64,000 nt of DNA. It comes from Heliopora coerulea. Its lineage: Eukaryota > Cnidaria > Anthozoa > Scleralcyonacea > Helioporidae. The position numbers were made by a program, and so were the translations under genes. The notes below the pieces were generated by a model. That model was given only the letters and a program-made list of their open reading frames with translations. It had not been told where the DNA came from and ran no database searches. The DNA is taken from assembly GCA_030142905.1 (NCBI GenBank), contig JASJOG010000061.1:248001-312000 (forward strand), given 5' to 3'. Positions 55,418 through 64,000 of the stretch are shown one piece after another (positions within the stretch are counted from its first letter, which is position 1; each line of letters begins with the position of its first letter).

Positions 55418-58400
55418 ATGAATACAAATGACCATTTAAATAATTCAAAACGCGGTCGTGGAAGACCAAGAAAATATCCTTTTGGTTCTTTTGTAGGACC
55501 AAGACGGGAAAATAGAGGAAGGCCAGTAATGTTACCTTCACAAAAAATACAAAATGATCGAATTTTTGTTAGAAGTAGAGGAAGACCAAGAAAAAATCAA
55601 GAAATTTCTTCGTCAATTTTAGACAAACCAATTACAGAAGAAAATTTACAAGCACCTTTAAGACCAACTCAATATATAAAACCAAGACAACAAAAAAATA
55701 AAACATCTATTTATGATTTTGATCAATTTATTTCACATCAAGCGACGCGAAGTGGTGGTTCAAAATCATATTCAGAAGATTTAAAAGATTTAAAACTACC
55801 TGAACAAGAAATTAAATTTAAATTAGACAAACATGCTTTGAATGTTGTAAAAAGATATGAAATTGATCTGAAAGAAGTAGGATTATCTTTATATGATCCT
55901 TTGAGTCTCTTGAAAAAAATAAAACCATTGGTAATTAAAAAATTCAAAAAATATCCAAGCACAAAACAACAAATAACTCTTGTGTGTTTAATGAAAAAAA
56001 CAAATCCTGCAACAGGAGAAGAAACTACAGATAATGCTCATTTTCATAGTTATTATGAAGAAATTTTTGATGGTAGTAATTTTGATGAAATATATGGAAA
56101 AATGATTCAAAAAATTATTTTGAGTTTTGAAGAATTTTTAAAAAATTCAAGTTTGTGGAAATTTAATAAATGTTTGAAAGTAATTCTCAATATTAATGAA
56201 ATTAAACGATTACTTGCATCATCTTATATTCCTACTCCAAAATTTTTAGAAGATAAAAAAGCAATTATTAATCCACAAAATGATGATCAAAAGTGTTTAT
56301 TGTGGTGTGTTGTAATAAGTGAACTTTTGAAAACTAATCCTAACTTAAAAAATCCTGGAAGAATTACAAAAATTTTAAAAAAGAAAGCTGAAAGTTTTAA
56401 TGTGAAAGATATTAATTTTCCTTGTGGATTTTCTGATATTGATAAATTTGAAAAAAATAATAATATTGCAATTAATTTATTTGGATACAACGAAGAAAAA
56501 AGATTTGGAAACAAAAATCATGAAATTTTTCCTTTGAGGGTAAGTAAATTGAACTTAAACAATCAGGAGAATCCAGAATCACATGTAAATATATTATTAA
56601 TAACTAATGAAAATGGGGATATCAGGCAAAGCTGCAAACATTATTGTTTAATTAAAAATATGAGTAGACTGTTTTCAAGTCAATCTAGTAAAAACCAAAA
56701 AAAAATACTTGTTTGTAATTATTGCTTACAACATTTCAGAACTGAAGAAACTTTAAAAAATCATTTAGAATATTGCTCAAAATATGAATGTGGAAGAACT
56801 GTTTATCCAGATAAAGGAGAACAATTAAAGTTTAAAAATTATGAAAGAATGCATGATATTCCATTTGTAATATATGCAGATTTTGAATGCAATTTAAAAT
56901 ATGTGGATAAAAATATTGGTGAACCGGTAGGTGACCGCGCTCCGCGTACAAAACAATTTCAAAAGCATGAACCGTCTGGATATTGTTATTTAATAAAATG
57001 TTTTGATGATAATTTATTTAGACCAAAATTAGTAAAATACTCAATAGGTGATGCCAAAGATTCAAATGATTCAGTATCATTAAAATTTGTAAAAAGTTTA
57101 GAAAATGATATTAAAGAAATACATGAGCAATTTAAATTTCCAAAAAAGATAATATTAAGAGAAACGGATAAAAAAGATTTTGAAACAGCTAAGAAATGTT
57201 ATGCATGTAGTAAAGAATTTGAAACGCTGCAAAGCAGCGCCACAAGTGGCCCTAATGGGCAGCGAGCTGGTGAAAGCAGCAAATCGAGCGAAGCTCTCAG
57301 CACCAAAGGTGCAGCTGATAAAGTTAAAGACCACTGTCATTATACTGGAAAATATCGCGGAGCTGCTTGTATTAGTTGTAATTCAAAAATGAAAAATCCA
57401 AAATTTATTCCAGTTATATTTCATAATTTACAAAATTATGATAGTCATTTGTTTATTAAAAATCTTGGTGTTTCAGAGGGCGAAATTAATTGTATACCCA
57501 ACACTGAGGAAAAATATATTTCATTTACAAAAGATATTATTGTTGATAAATTTGAATCTGAAAAAATAATAACAGAAAAACAACTCCAAAGTAAATGTAG
57601 AGATAATATTATTGAATGTGAAGAATTACCATCAACCAGCGACACAAAGTGTGAGCGAAGCGAAGCAAGTGAAAACCCAAAGTATAAAATTAAAGAATTA
57701 ATTAATGTAAAAAGACAAATTAGATTTATTGATAGTTTTAAATTTATGCAAACTAGTTTAGCAAATTTAGTTAAAAATTTAGATAAAAATGACTTAAATA
57801 TATTGAAAATATTTTGTAATGACAGTGAAAAAAGAGAATTACTAACTAGAAAAGGCGTATTTCCATATGATTGGTTTGATAATGTTGAAAAATTAAAACA
57901 CAAAAAACTACCTGACATCAAAGAATTTTACTCAAAATTAAATGATGAAAATATAAGTGAAGAAGATTACTCACACGCGCAAAATGTTTGGGAAAAATTT
58001 AAAATTAAAAATATGAAAAAATATCATGATTTATATTTAAAAACAGATGTAATTTTATTAGGTGATGTTTTTGAGAATTTTAGAAAAGTTTGTAAAGCAA
58101 ATTATAAATTAGACCCAGCTTGGTATTATACTTCACCCGGTCTTGCGTGGGATGCAATGTTAAAAATGACTAAAATTGAATTTGAATTATTATCTGATCC
58201 TCAAATGTATCTTATGGTTGAAAATGGAATTAGAGGTGGAGTGTCTATGATTACAAAAAGATATGCAAAAGCAAATAATAAATATATGGAAGGAAAGTAT
58301 GAGAAAAATAAAGACAGTTTATTTTTACCCTATCTTGATGCAAATAATCTTTATGGCTGGGCAATGAGTAAAAAATTACCTGTTAGAGATTTTAAATGGA

Positions 58401-59563
58401 TGAATGATAAAGAATTACAAAATTGGAAAACCATTACTTGCATATTAGAAGTTGACTTGAAATATCCTGAGGAGTTGCATGATCTTCATAATGAATATCC
58501 GTTAGCACCAGAAAGATTAAAAATTGGTAACGTTGAAAAATTAATTCCAAATTTGAATAATAAAGAAAAATATGTTTTACATTGTGAAAATTTAAAGTTA
58601 TATGAAAAGTTGGGATTAAAAATTAAACGAATTCATAAGGGTGTTAAATTTTATGAAGAAGATTTCATGAAACAATATATTGATTTAAATACACAGTTGA
58701 GGGCAAGCCCCAAAAATGATTTTGAAAAAGACTTTTTCAAACTTATGAATAATTCTGTATTTGGAAAAACTATGGAAAATGTAAGAAACAGAGTTGATAT
58801 ACAATTAGTAAGTAGAGAAGAAAAAGCATTAAAATTATTTTCAAAAAGTAATTTTAACAAAAGTACAATATTTTCTGAAAATCTAATTACGGTTCATATG
58901 CATAAGAGTAAAGTTAAACTAGATAAACCAATATATTTAGGAATGAGCATATTAGATTTATCAAAGACTTTAATGTATGATTTTCATTATAATTATATTA
59001 AACAAAAGTATGGTGAAAATTCAAGGTTGTTATTTACAGATACTGACAGTTTAATGTATGAAATTAAAACTGAAGATTTCTATAAAGATATATCATCAGA
59101 TGTTGAAAAAATGTTTGACACAAGTAATTATCCAAAAGAACACGAAAGTGGAATTAAAACTGGGTTAAACAAAAAAGAAATTGGAATGATGAAAGATGAG
59201 TGTGGTGGAAAACAAATAGAAGAATTTGTTGGTTTACGAGCAAAATTATATTCTTACAAAATGTTTGGAAGTGAAAAGTCAACTAAAAAATGTAAAGGTG
59301 TTAAGAAAAATGTTATTGAAAAAGATATATCATTTCAAAATTATAAAGATTGCTTATTAACCGAAGAAGAACAAATAAGAAAAATGAATTTAATAAGATA
59401 TAGAAATCATGAATTATACACTGAAAGTGTTGAAAAAATTGCATTATCATCTAAAGATGATAAACGAATAATACTTGGAAATAAAATTGAAACACTTGCA
59501 TATGGCCATTACATGAATGAAATGATAGACACTAATGAAAATATATTTGGTTTTAAACCGTAA
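55418..59563 (+). CDS. Protein-primed family B DNA polymerase
   Basis: A 1381-residue polymerase that copies the element, presumably with a protein primer at the arm ends. The N-terminus has AT-hook-like motifs (GRGRPRK at 13-19, RGRP at 33-36, RGRPRK at 54-59). A C2HC finger uses C433, C436, H449 and C453. The exonuclease motifs are ExoI (ADFE, D488/E490), ExoII (NYDSH, D675) and ExoIII (LKTDVILLGD, D877). A treble-clef-like zinc motif lies between ExoI and ExoII (C594, C597, H639/H641, C651/C654). The polymerase motifs are A (LDANNLYGW, D974), B (NNSVFGKT, from 1111) and C (DTDS, D1208/D1210). A KLYSYKM block follows. All catalytic residues are present and the length is normal. The start follows TATATAAATAAAGAATG. 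The gene ends 20 bp before the right arm. Confidence 0.95.
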   Translation: MNTNDHLNNSKRGRGRPRKYPFGSFVGPRRENRGRPVMLPSQKIQNDRIFVRSRGRPRKNQEISSSILDKPITEENLQAPLRPTQYIKPRQQKNKTSIYDFDQFISHQATRSGGSKSYSEDLKDLKLPEQEIKFKLDKHALNVVKRYEIDLKEVGLSLYDPLSLLKKIKPLVIKKFKKYPSTKQQITLVCLMKKTNPATGEETTDNAHFHSYYEEIFDGSNFDEIYGKMIQKIILSFEEFLKNSSLWKFNKCLKVILNINEIKRLLASSYIPTPKFLEDKKAIINPQNDDQKCLLWCVVISELLKTNPNLKNPGRITKILKKKAESFNVKDINFPCGFSDIDKFEKNNNIAINLFGYNEEKRFGNKNHEIFPLRVSKLNLNNQENPESHVNILLITNENGDIRQSCKHYCLIKNMSRLFSSQSSKNQKKILVCNYCLQHFRTEETLKNHLEYCSKYECGRTVYPDKGEQLKFKNYERMHDIPFVIYADFECNLKYVDKNIGEPVGDRAPRTKQFQKHEPSGYCYLIKCFDDNLFRPKLVKYSIGDAKDSNDSVSLKFVKSLENDIKEIHEQFKFPKKIILRETDKKDFETAKKCYACSKEFETLQSSATSGPNGQRAGESSKSSEALSTKGAADKVKDHCHYTGKYRGAACISCNSKMKNPKFIPVIFHNLQNYDSHLFIKNLGVSEGEINCIPNTEEKYISFTKDIIVDKFESEKIITEKQLQSKCRDNIIECEELPSTSDTKCERSEASENPKYKIKELINVKRQIRFIDSFKFMQTSLANLVKNLDKNDLNILKIFCNDSEKRELLTRKGVFPYDWFDNVEKLKHKKLPDIKEFYSKLNDENISEEDYSHAQNVWEKFKIKNMKKYHDLYLKTDVILLGDVFENFRKVCKANYKLDPAWYYTSPGLAWDAMLKMTKIEFELLSDPQMYLMVENGIRGGVSMITKRYAKANNKYMEGKYEKNKDSLFLPYLDANNLYGWAMSKKLPVRDFKWMNDKELQNWKTITCILEVDLKYPEELHDLHNEYPLAPERLKIGNVEKLIPNLNNKEKYVLHCENLKLYEKLGLKIKRIHKGVKFYEEDFMKQYIDLNTQLRASPKNDFEKDFFKLMNNSVFGKTMENVRNRVDIQLVSREEKALKLFSKSNFNKSTIFSENLITVHMHKSKVKLDKPIYLGMSILDLSKTLMYDFHYNYIKQKYGENSRLLFTDTDSLMYEIKTEDFYKDISSDVEKMFDTSNYPKEHESGIKTGLNKKEIGMMKDECGGKQIEEFVGLRAKLYSYKMFGSEKSTKKCKGVKKNVIEKDISFQNYKDCLLTEEEQIRKMNLIRYRNHELYTESVEKIALSSKDDKRIILGNKIETLAYGHYMNEMIDTNENIFGFKP
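56936..56946. repeat. Mini-hairpin in PolB (exonuclease region)
   Basis: CGCGctcCGCG; codes for DRAPR, just after the ExoI motif, in a likely loop. Confidence 0.78.
57225..57312. repeat. Large mini-hairpin island in PolB
   Basis: Five hairpins in 88 bp: CGCTGCaaaGCAGCG, GCCACaaGTGGC, GCCCtaatGGGC, GAGCgaaGCTC and GCACCaaaGGTGC. It codes for a Ser/Gly/Ala-rich loop (about residues 603-632) placed between the two halves of the zinc motif. Confidence 0.9.
57642..57652. repeat. Mini-hairpin in PolB (after ExoII)
   Basis: ACACaaaGTGT, followed by repeated gcgaagc phrases. Codes for DTKCERSEAS, a low-complexity loop. Confidence 0.75.
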
Positions 59564-59666
59564 AATACTTTATCAGCTAGGTTGTTTGCTTAAAACCGCT
59601 TCGCGCGCGCCTTCGGTGCTGTCAAAAAAAGTAATTCCCCCGCTTCTCGTTGAGGGGTTTTCCCCA

Positions 59667-59772
59667 CATTCCATACATGCCTAATCTCCCTAACAACGGA
59701 GCAAACCGAAAATAGTTTTTTGTTGACATCGAGTGAGGCTAGTTGTTAGGGAGATTGAGCATGTATGGAATG
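59667..59772. repeat. 31-bp inverted repeat stem-loop, inner right arm
   Basis: Mirror copy (arms 59667-59697 and 59742-59772). It lies about 100 bp past the PolB stop codon. Confidence 0.75.
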
Positions 59773-59945
59773 TTTGGAATGTTAAGGTTATTCCCCCAAG
59801 ACACTTTGAAAAATTTTGACCCATTTTTAAAATGTGCTTAAATTCCAGGTAACGTAATTAAATTCATGAAAGCGACCGGACGTTAAGTAAGCGAAACCGA
59901 AAGTGACGCCGCCAATAAAAAGAGAAACCCCACGACACTTTGAAA

Positions 59946-59982
59946 CAGCTTTGCTGAGACTCTGTCTCTGAGACCTCTGGTC
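59946..59982. repeat. Triple mini-hairpin, right arm
   Basis: Mirror copy of the left-arm triple: CAGCtttGCTG, GAGACtctGTCTC, GACCtctGGTC. Confidence 0.85.
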
Positions 59983-60029
59983 GATGTTAAAGTTTTGATC
60001 GAATTTGAAAACCGGGCCGGTGTCTCGAT

Positions 60030-60175
60030 TTTAACGAAATTTGAGAATGTGAATAATTTGGTTGAATTTGAGAATGCGAATAATTTGAACGAATTTGAGA
60101 ATGTGAATAATTTGAACGAATTTGAGAATGTGAATAATTTGAACGAATTTCAGAATATGAATAATTTGACCTAAT
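60030..60175. repeat. 27-bp minisatellite, right arm
   Basis: Mirror copy of the left-arm minisatellite with the same number of units. Confidence 0.85.
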
Positions 60176-60316
60176 TTCAGAATGCGCGACGTCACACCTA
60201 TTTTGGAATTTGGTGAAATTTTGTCGATTTTGAAAATGCGGTGATTTTTGTCGATTTTGAAAATGAGGAAAATTTAACCAAATCTCAAAATGTGACAGAA
60301 TCGGCACTTTACAGAC

Positions 60317-60445
60317 TACTGAAGACCAGCTACAACATATGTAGACCAGTTGCGAAATGATACTGGTTTGAGCATTTCTGAACTGAAGAGCATCATGGGA
60401 AATCAGAAGGAATGGATGAAGCTAGTTAATGGTGTTCGAGTTTGC
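60317..60445 (+). pseudogene. LINE C-terminal tail in right arm
   Basis: Mirror copy of the left-arm LINE tail, on the plus strand, with the same residues. Confidence 0.65.
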
Positions 60446-60484
60446 TCGAAATAAGAAGAAGATGACAGTTGAAGCAATTAATGC

Positions 60485-62260
60485 ACGCGTTGCGTGGTCG
60501 TAATAATCATCGGAGATAAGTTCTTCATTTAACACACTATAGAAGGATTCTTTGGGTGGTAGGCATAATTCATTAAATCGCTGGATACAATCCAGGTAGT
60601 CGTAAGGATATACATGTTTTCTTAACATTAGCGGCACCTTGTCATTATCGATGTGTTTCTGGAGTGTGAGAAACTTGCCAACGTCGTCCTAAGACATGTT
60701 TGATACCAATTTATCTAATGAGGCGTTTATAAACTGTAGAGAATCGATGAAGTCTAAAATATCGATAGCGAAGGCAATGTACTTTTCGGTGTTATTTACA
60801 AAGCAATTAATCTTCCTGTTTTTCAATTTGCCAATTCCTTGCATAATTAAATGAGAGTCGTAACCACGAAGATTATGGAGAACAACTGGGATTCGTTCAG
60901 TAAATTTGTAATTTAAATACTTCCCACTAAGGTGACAATGACCTCGCACGCGATCCTCTTCTAGCTCAAAACCAAAGATATGACAGTTAAGAGCATTTTG
61001 AAAATCATCATATTCTTCATTAGTGATTTGCATGGGTTCAATAAAATCAAGTTTCTCCAAAATGTACTTTTGTTCTAGCTCTATACATTCCAGAAATTTG
61101 TCAACAGAATCTTCGCCACGATAAACAACGGGAGGCTTGCTGTATTTATCTATTTCGGATATAACTATGCATGAAAATCCACAGGGTTGGTGATGGTGAT
61201 AAATCTCCGTTTAAGACTTCTCTGGATTAGGCTGAAGAGAATCAATTTTAGAAGTCATACTTTCGAAATCAGCATAAATAACAAATAGGACTTTTAGTTG
61301 TTTATGATAATCTTTAAAGAAAAGTGTCGCATGGTCCTCCTGTACAAGCTCAACACGTTGTGGACCATGTTGAGAACAGTGAGGTTCGTGGTCCAGTAGA
61401 AGATCTTCTCTTGTTGTCAGAATTCTTCACGCTAATTATGGCTTTCTTATTGCTGAGCTTCTTTGGCAGTGGGATATAACTAGATCCTTTTAGTGGTTTA
61501 TACTGAGCAATGTTCAAGTCAAGATGGAGGACTTGATCCAACGACCAGCCGCTTCCTTCCTTCTGATACATAGTTAGTGATTGAGCGATTTTCTGTTTGG
61601 CTTCCTGTAGTTGGGCGTTGAGTTAATGGGAATTTACTGTTGTTATGCATTGACTACGAAAGTGGGGTTCGGTGAACGTATCTTCTCCGTTGGGTTTGCG
61701 TTTTACAAATTTAACTTTGACGGTGATGAACCATTTGAGGCCATTCTTCCCGTTTAAATCTTTCGACAAATGTTTCAAGATCGTTGTTGTTTTCCCATAT
61801 AAAAACTGTGAGACATCATGTTCTTGATTTTTGCGCGGTTTTAGTTCAATTTTTTTAGTGAATCCTTAAAGGATGAACTAAAGGCACACGGGCCGATATC
61901 TGCGTCAGATGGAGGTTCCTCTGTTTCACCTTCACCTATTTGATTATCAAGATGCTGCTTTTTCACAGTTCTATTGTCATCAACATCTGTCATCTTTCTT
62001 TTGCGAGAGTTTGCCTTGCAGAAACGCTAATGTTCGGAGAGCATATCCTTACGATAAAACTGCTTTGAACAAGTATCACAAGTATGGGTTGGTACATCTT
62101 CGTGTTTCTTCTCATGGCGAGAGAGTCCATCTTTTTGTAGTAAAACACTCATTGCACACCGTTCAGGTAGAGTTCGTTTCTCCATGGAGAGACCTTTAAT
62201 GTCGTCTTAGACTTCTTAATTGAGTAAAGCTTTTGGAACAGATCTCACATACATAAGCCA
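60485..62260 (-). pseudogene. Zinc-finger family B DNA polymerase remnant, right arm
   Basis: Mirror copy of the left-arm remnant. The surviving frames (for example 60689-61060 and 60422-60637) give the same translations as their left-arm partners. Shared lesions mean decay came before arm duplication, or that the arms have been homogenised since. Confidence 0.8.
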
Positions 62261-62354
62261 GCTTAGTTTTGTAACTTATAATTGAATCTGGAAGCAAACA
62301 GACCTAACGTTTAAAGAAACATGTAACAGATGGCAAAATTTGTACAGCGTTCGG

Positions 62355-62392
62355 CTTATATACGGTGGTGGCTCTAAAAGTGCGCATGCGCA
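62355..62392 (-). promoter_or_regulatory. Inward promoter-like block in right arm
   Basis: Mirror copy of the left-arm block: CTTATATA at 62355-62362 and TGCGCATGCGCA at 62381-62392. It faces the core from the other side. Confidence 0.5.
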
Positions 62393-63718
62393 TTTTTATT
62401 CTTCATGCGCATTTTTTCTCATTGGTTACTGAGATACTTCATAAGTATGCATAATTTACATCACAATATCGATTGCACCATCACTACTTAATAACCACAT
62501 AGTTCATAAGGATTTGCTTAAAACATAAAGGGGACCATCCCTCTTAAGCAATAACACTGAAATAAGAATTGTAGTACAAAAATTTGCAAATGAAACGACA
62601 AGTTGTTTCTCTACATATATGCAAACACAACACAACCCATTAAGGAGATAAATCGTATCCTATTGATAAGGTGTTGTTTGATGCAAGAAGGAAGACCGAT
62701 TCTGCACATTTGAGCAGATCGAATAACGCTGTGCTTGTAACGAGGTTTAATTTGTGAACACTGTGTACATAACTTTGAAAATAATAGAACATTACGAATC
62801 CCTATTACTTGTCTAAAATCAACAACACTGGCGATAGTAATTGAGTGTTTTGTATAGTACATTGTTCGCCCTGTGCATTGATGTCACTAAAAAGTACATT
62901 TAATACAGTTTTTACCGAATATGATGTTGTTGATTTTTTTAAAATTCAATATGTTACACATAATTCCACATAAAATCTATAAACCATAAATAGTGATACA
63001 ATTTAAATAAGGGCCTTAACTGACATAAATACACAATAATAACTATTCATAAACACTTCAATAAACTCGATTGGCATAAATAAATTAACTCAATTAATGT
63101 TTTGAATGTTTCAAATGATGACGTAATCAGTGGTGCATTGGGCACCACCGACTACACCGATCCCAGAATCCATCACGTATATACTACTATCAATTTTAAA
63201 TTTCAGTAGCTTAACAATTATGAATAGTGAACGGCAGTGCAAAAGAGATAATTATAGCTCTTGTGATCCTGTTGCTTGGAAACGTTACGAAAAAGAACAA
63301 AACAGTAGACATTTTTACTTACGTAAACAGCCAGCTGTTTCCCAAAGCCAGTTTGGTTTCCACGTGCTACGCGTGTAGAAAGGATTAAGAAGTGTAGCAA
63401 GATAGGACCCAGCTTATTGTTTGTATACAGTTAATTGAGCCATTTTCGTTTCACATGCAAATATCTTAAAGTAGTTTTCTTCTACGACAGACAGGAATGA
63501 TATCAACACGAGCAAAAATGCAGTAGGTTTAGTGACCTTTGTATTTTCAGGGTGTATGTATATTTGATAAACGTTTAAATTGATACATCACTTTTTACAC
63601 ATAAAATCTGGTCATTTTTTCCATTACATTTTTCATATTTTTCAAGGAAAATTCCGCGAAATGCATATCTGAAGGTAAGTCCTGACCTCCCCACTTTTAA
63701 AATCGTATCACGGCCCCT

Positions 63719-64000
63719 ACATTTGTGCATTCAATCAGATCATTTTTAACGTGGTTCATTATTATGATGAATATTTTGCTGATTAAATACACAAGTTGGT
63801 GTATGAAGTGTCAGTTTCCTTATTGCATTTTCAAGTTTGTGAAGTACTTCCTGTATCATCTTGAATATTATGACATTGATACATTCTGACTGATCAATAT
63901 TGAAGTGATTGATTGTTATATGATAACCTTTTGGTGATTAAATAAACAATTTGCAGTATGAAGTGTCAGAAATATTCATCCAGTGATTCTGTTTCTCCAT
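63719..64000. other. Right flank of the Polinton; repeat-like
   Basis: No gene. A phrase (gattaaataca/aacaa, then gtatgaagtgtcag) occurs at about 63781-63812 and again about 160 bp later, so this may be part of a tandem satellite that continues outside the window. Confidence 0.45.

Larger units (their letters stand above)
38302..63718. mobile_element. Polinton/Maverick (adintovirus-like) element, about 25.4 kb
   Basis: Two inverted arms of about 4.13 kb flank a core that encodes the hallmark set: protein-primed family B DNA polymerase, chromodomain integrase, A32/FtsK-like packaging ATPase, a capsid candidate and a penton candidate. Fibres and small structural-type proteins are also present. 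Both ends read AGGG(T/G)CC inward, fitting the AG termini reported for Polintons. The 6 bp outside (tctatc left, acattt right) do not match. The core has visibly lower GC than the arms and host DNA, no introns, and gene spacing of 0-100 bp for most pairs. Most core frames are intact and the arms are nearly identical, so the insertion is probably recent. No maturation protease was recognised. Confidence 0.9.
59584..63718 (-). repeat. Right long terminal inverted repeat
   Basis: Inverted partner of 38302-42435. It begins only 20 bp after the PolB stop codon. Same mosaic contents in mirror order. At the outer end the match is exact up to about 63706, then shows 3 substitutions in the last dozen positions. 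Confidence 0.92.

Noticed and set aside
57445..57921. 158-codon minus-strand frame inside PolB
   Set aside because: Antisense shadow of the intact polymerase; no start motif and no family.
38302..63718. Assembly artefact creating the inverted arms
   Set aside because: Not excluded, but outer flanks differ, arm inner ends differ in detail and the core lies between them, as expected for a real terminal inverted repeat.

Overview
The window is eukaryotic. It is AT-rich and gene-poor, with spliced coding segments (GT-AG boundaries near 2552/3687 and 30676/31047) and several kinds of decayed transposable element: non-LTR retrotransposons with and without a restriction-like endonuclease, BEL/Pao LTR elements, a hAT-type element and foldback MITEs. 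The only host-like coding segment is a Roc-type GTPase exon of a kind I associate with anthozoan cnidarians. My best guess is a coral or another cnidarian. That is inference from family resemblance, not a test.

Positions 1-38301 are a graveyard. In order they hold: a Roc GTPase exon (2553-3687, minus); an R2-like LINE remnant broken by a foldback element (3880-6540); a second LINE fragment (6541-6870); a BEL/Pao pol remnant with a putative LTR (8105-10600); another R2-like LINE remnant (11768-13084); two head-to-head CR1/L2-like LINEs (13215-17233); a divergent tandem duplication (18190-20410); a BEL/Pao gag remnant with its putative LTR (22810-24535, minus); a hAT-type transposon with a broken ZMYM1-like transposase (27193-32324); telomere-like repeats (32890-33075); and a third R2-like LINE remnant (34850-36700) between two purine-rich microsatellites.

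Positions 38302-63718 are one large Polinton/Maverick-type (adintovirus-like) element. It has a core of about 17.1 kb between two inverted arms of about 4.13 kb. The core has intron-free, tightly packed genes: a packaging ATPase, a probable double jelly-roll capsid protein, a membrane-active-type protein and a chromodomain integrase on the minus strand; then a large membrane-anchored protein, a penton-like protein, two phage-like fibre paralogues, a run of small membrane, coiled-coil and DNA-binding proteins, and a 1381-residue protein-primed family B DNA polymerase on the plus strand. Together these cover replication (PolB), integration (integrase), packaging (ATPase), shell (capsid, penton) and attachment (fibres). 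I found no maturation protease. Two small genes are broken (53371-53811 and 53858-54092); the rest look intact.

Three features of the element are not explained by its gene list. First, GC-rich islands of tiny hairpins (stems of 3-6 bp, mostly 3-nt purine loops of the GAA/AAA/AGA type) are scattered through coding and non-coding parts of the element. Some islands are copies of one another and lie in different reading frames in different genes. Second, almost every core gene starts at a TATAAATAAATG-like sequence, often with no untranslated space. Third, the arms are long mosaics, each carrying an inward promoter-like block, the corpse of a different zinc-finger PolB, an antisense LINE tail, a minisatellite and a stem-loop.
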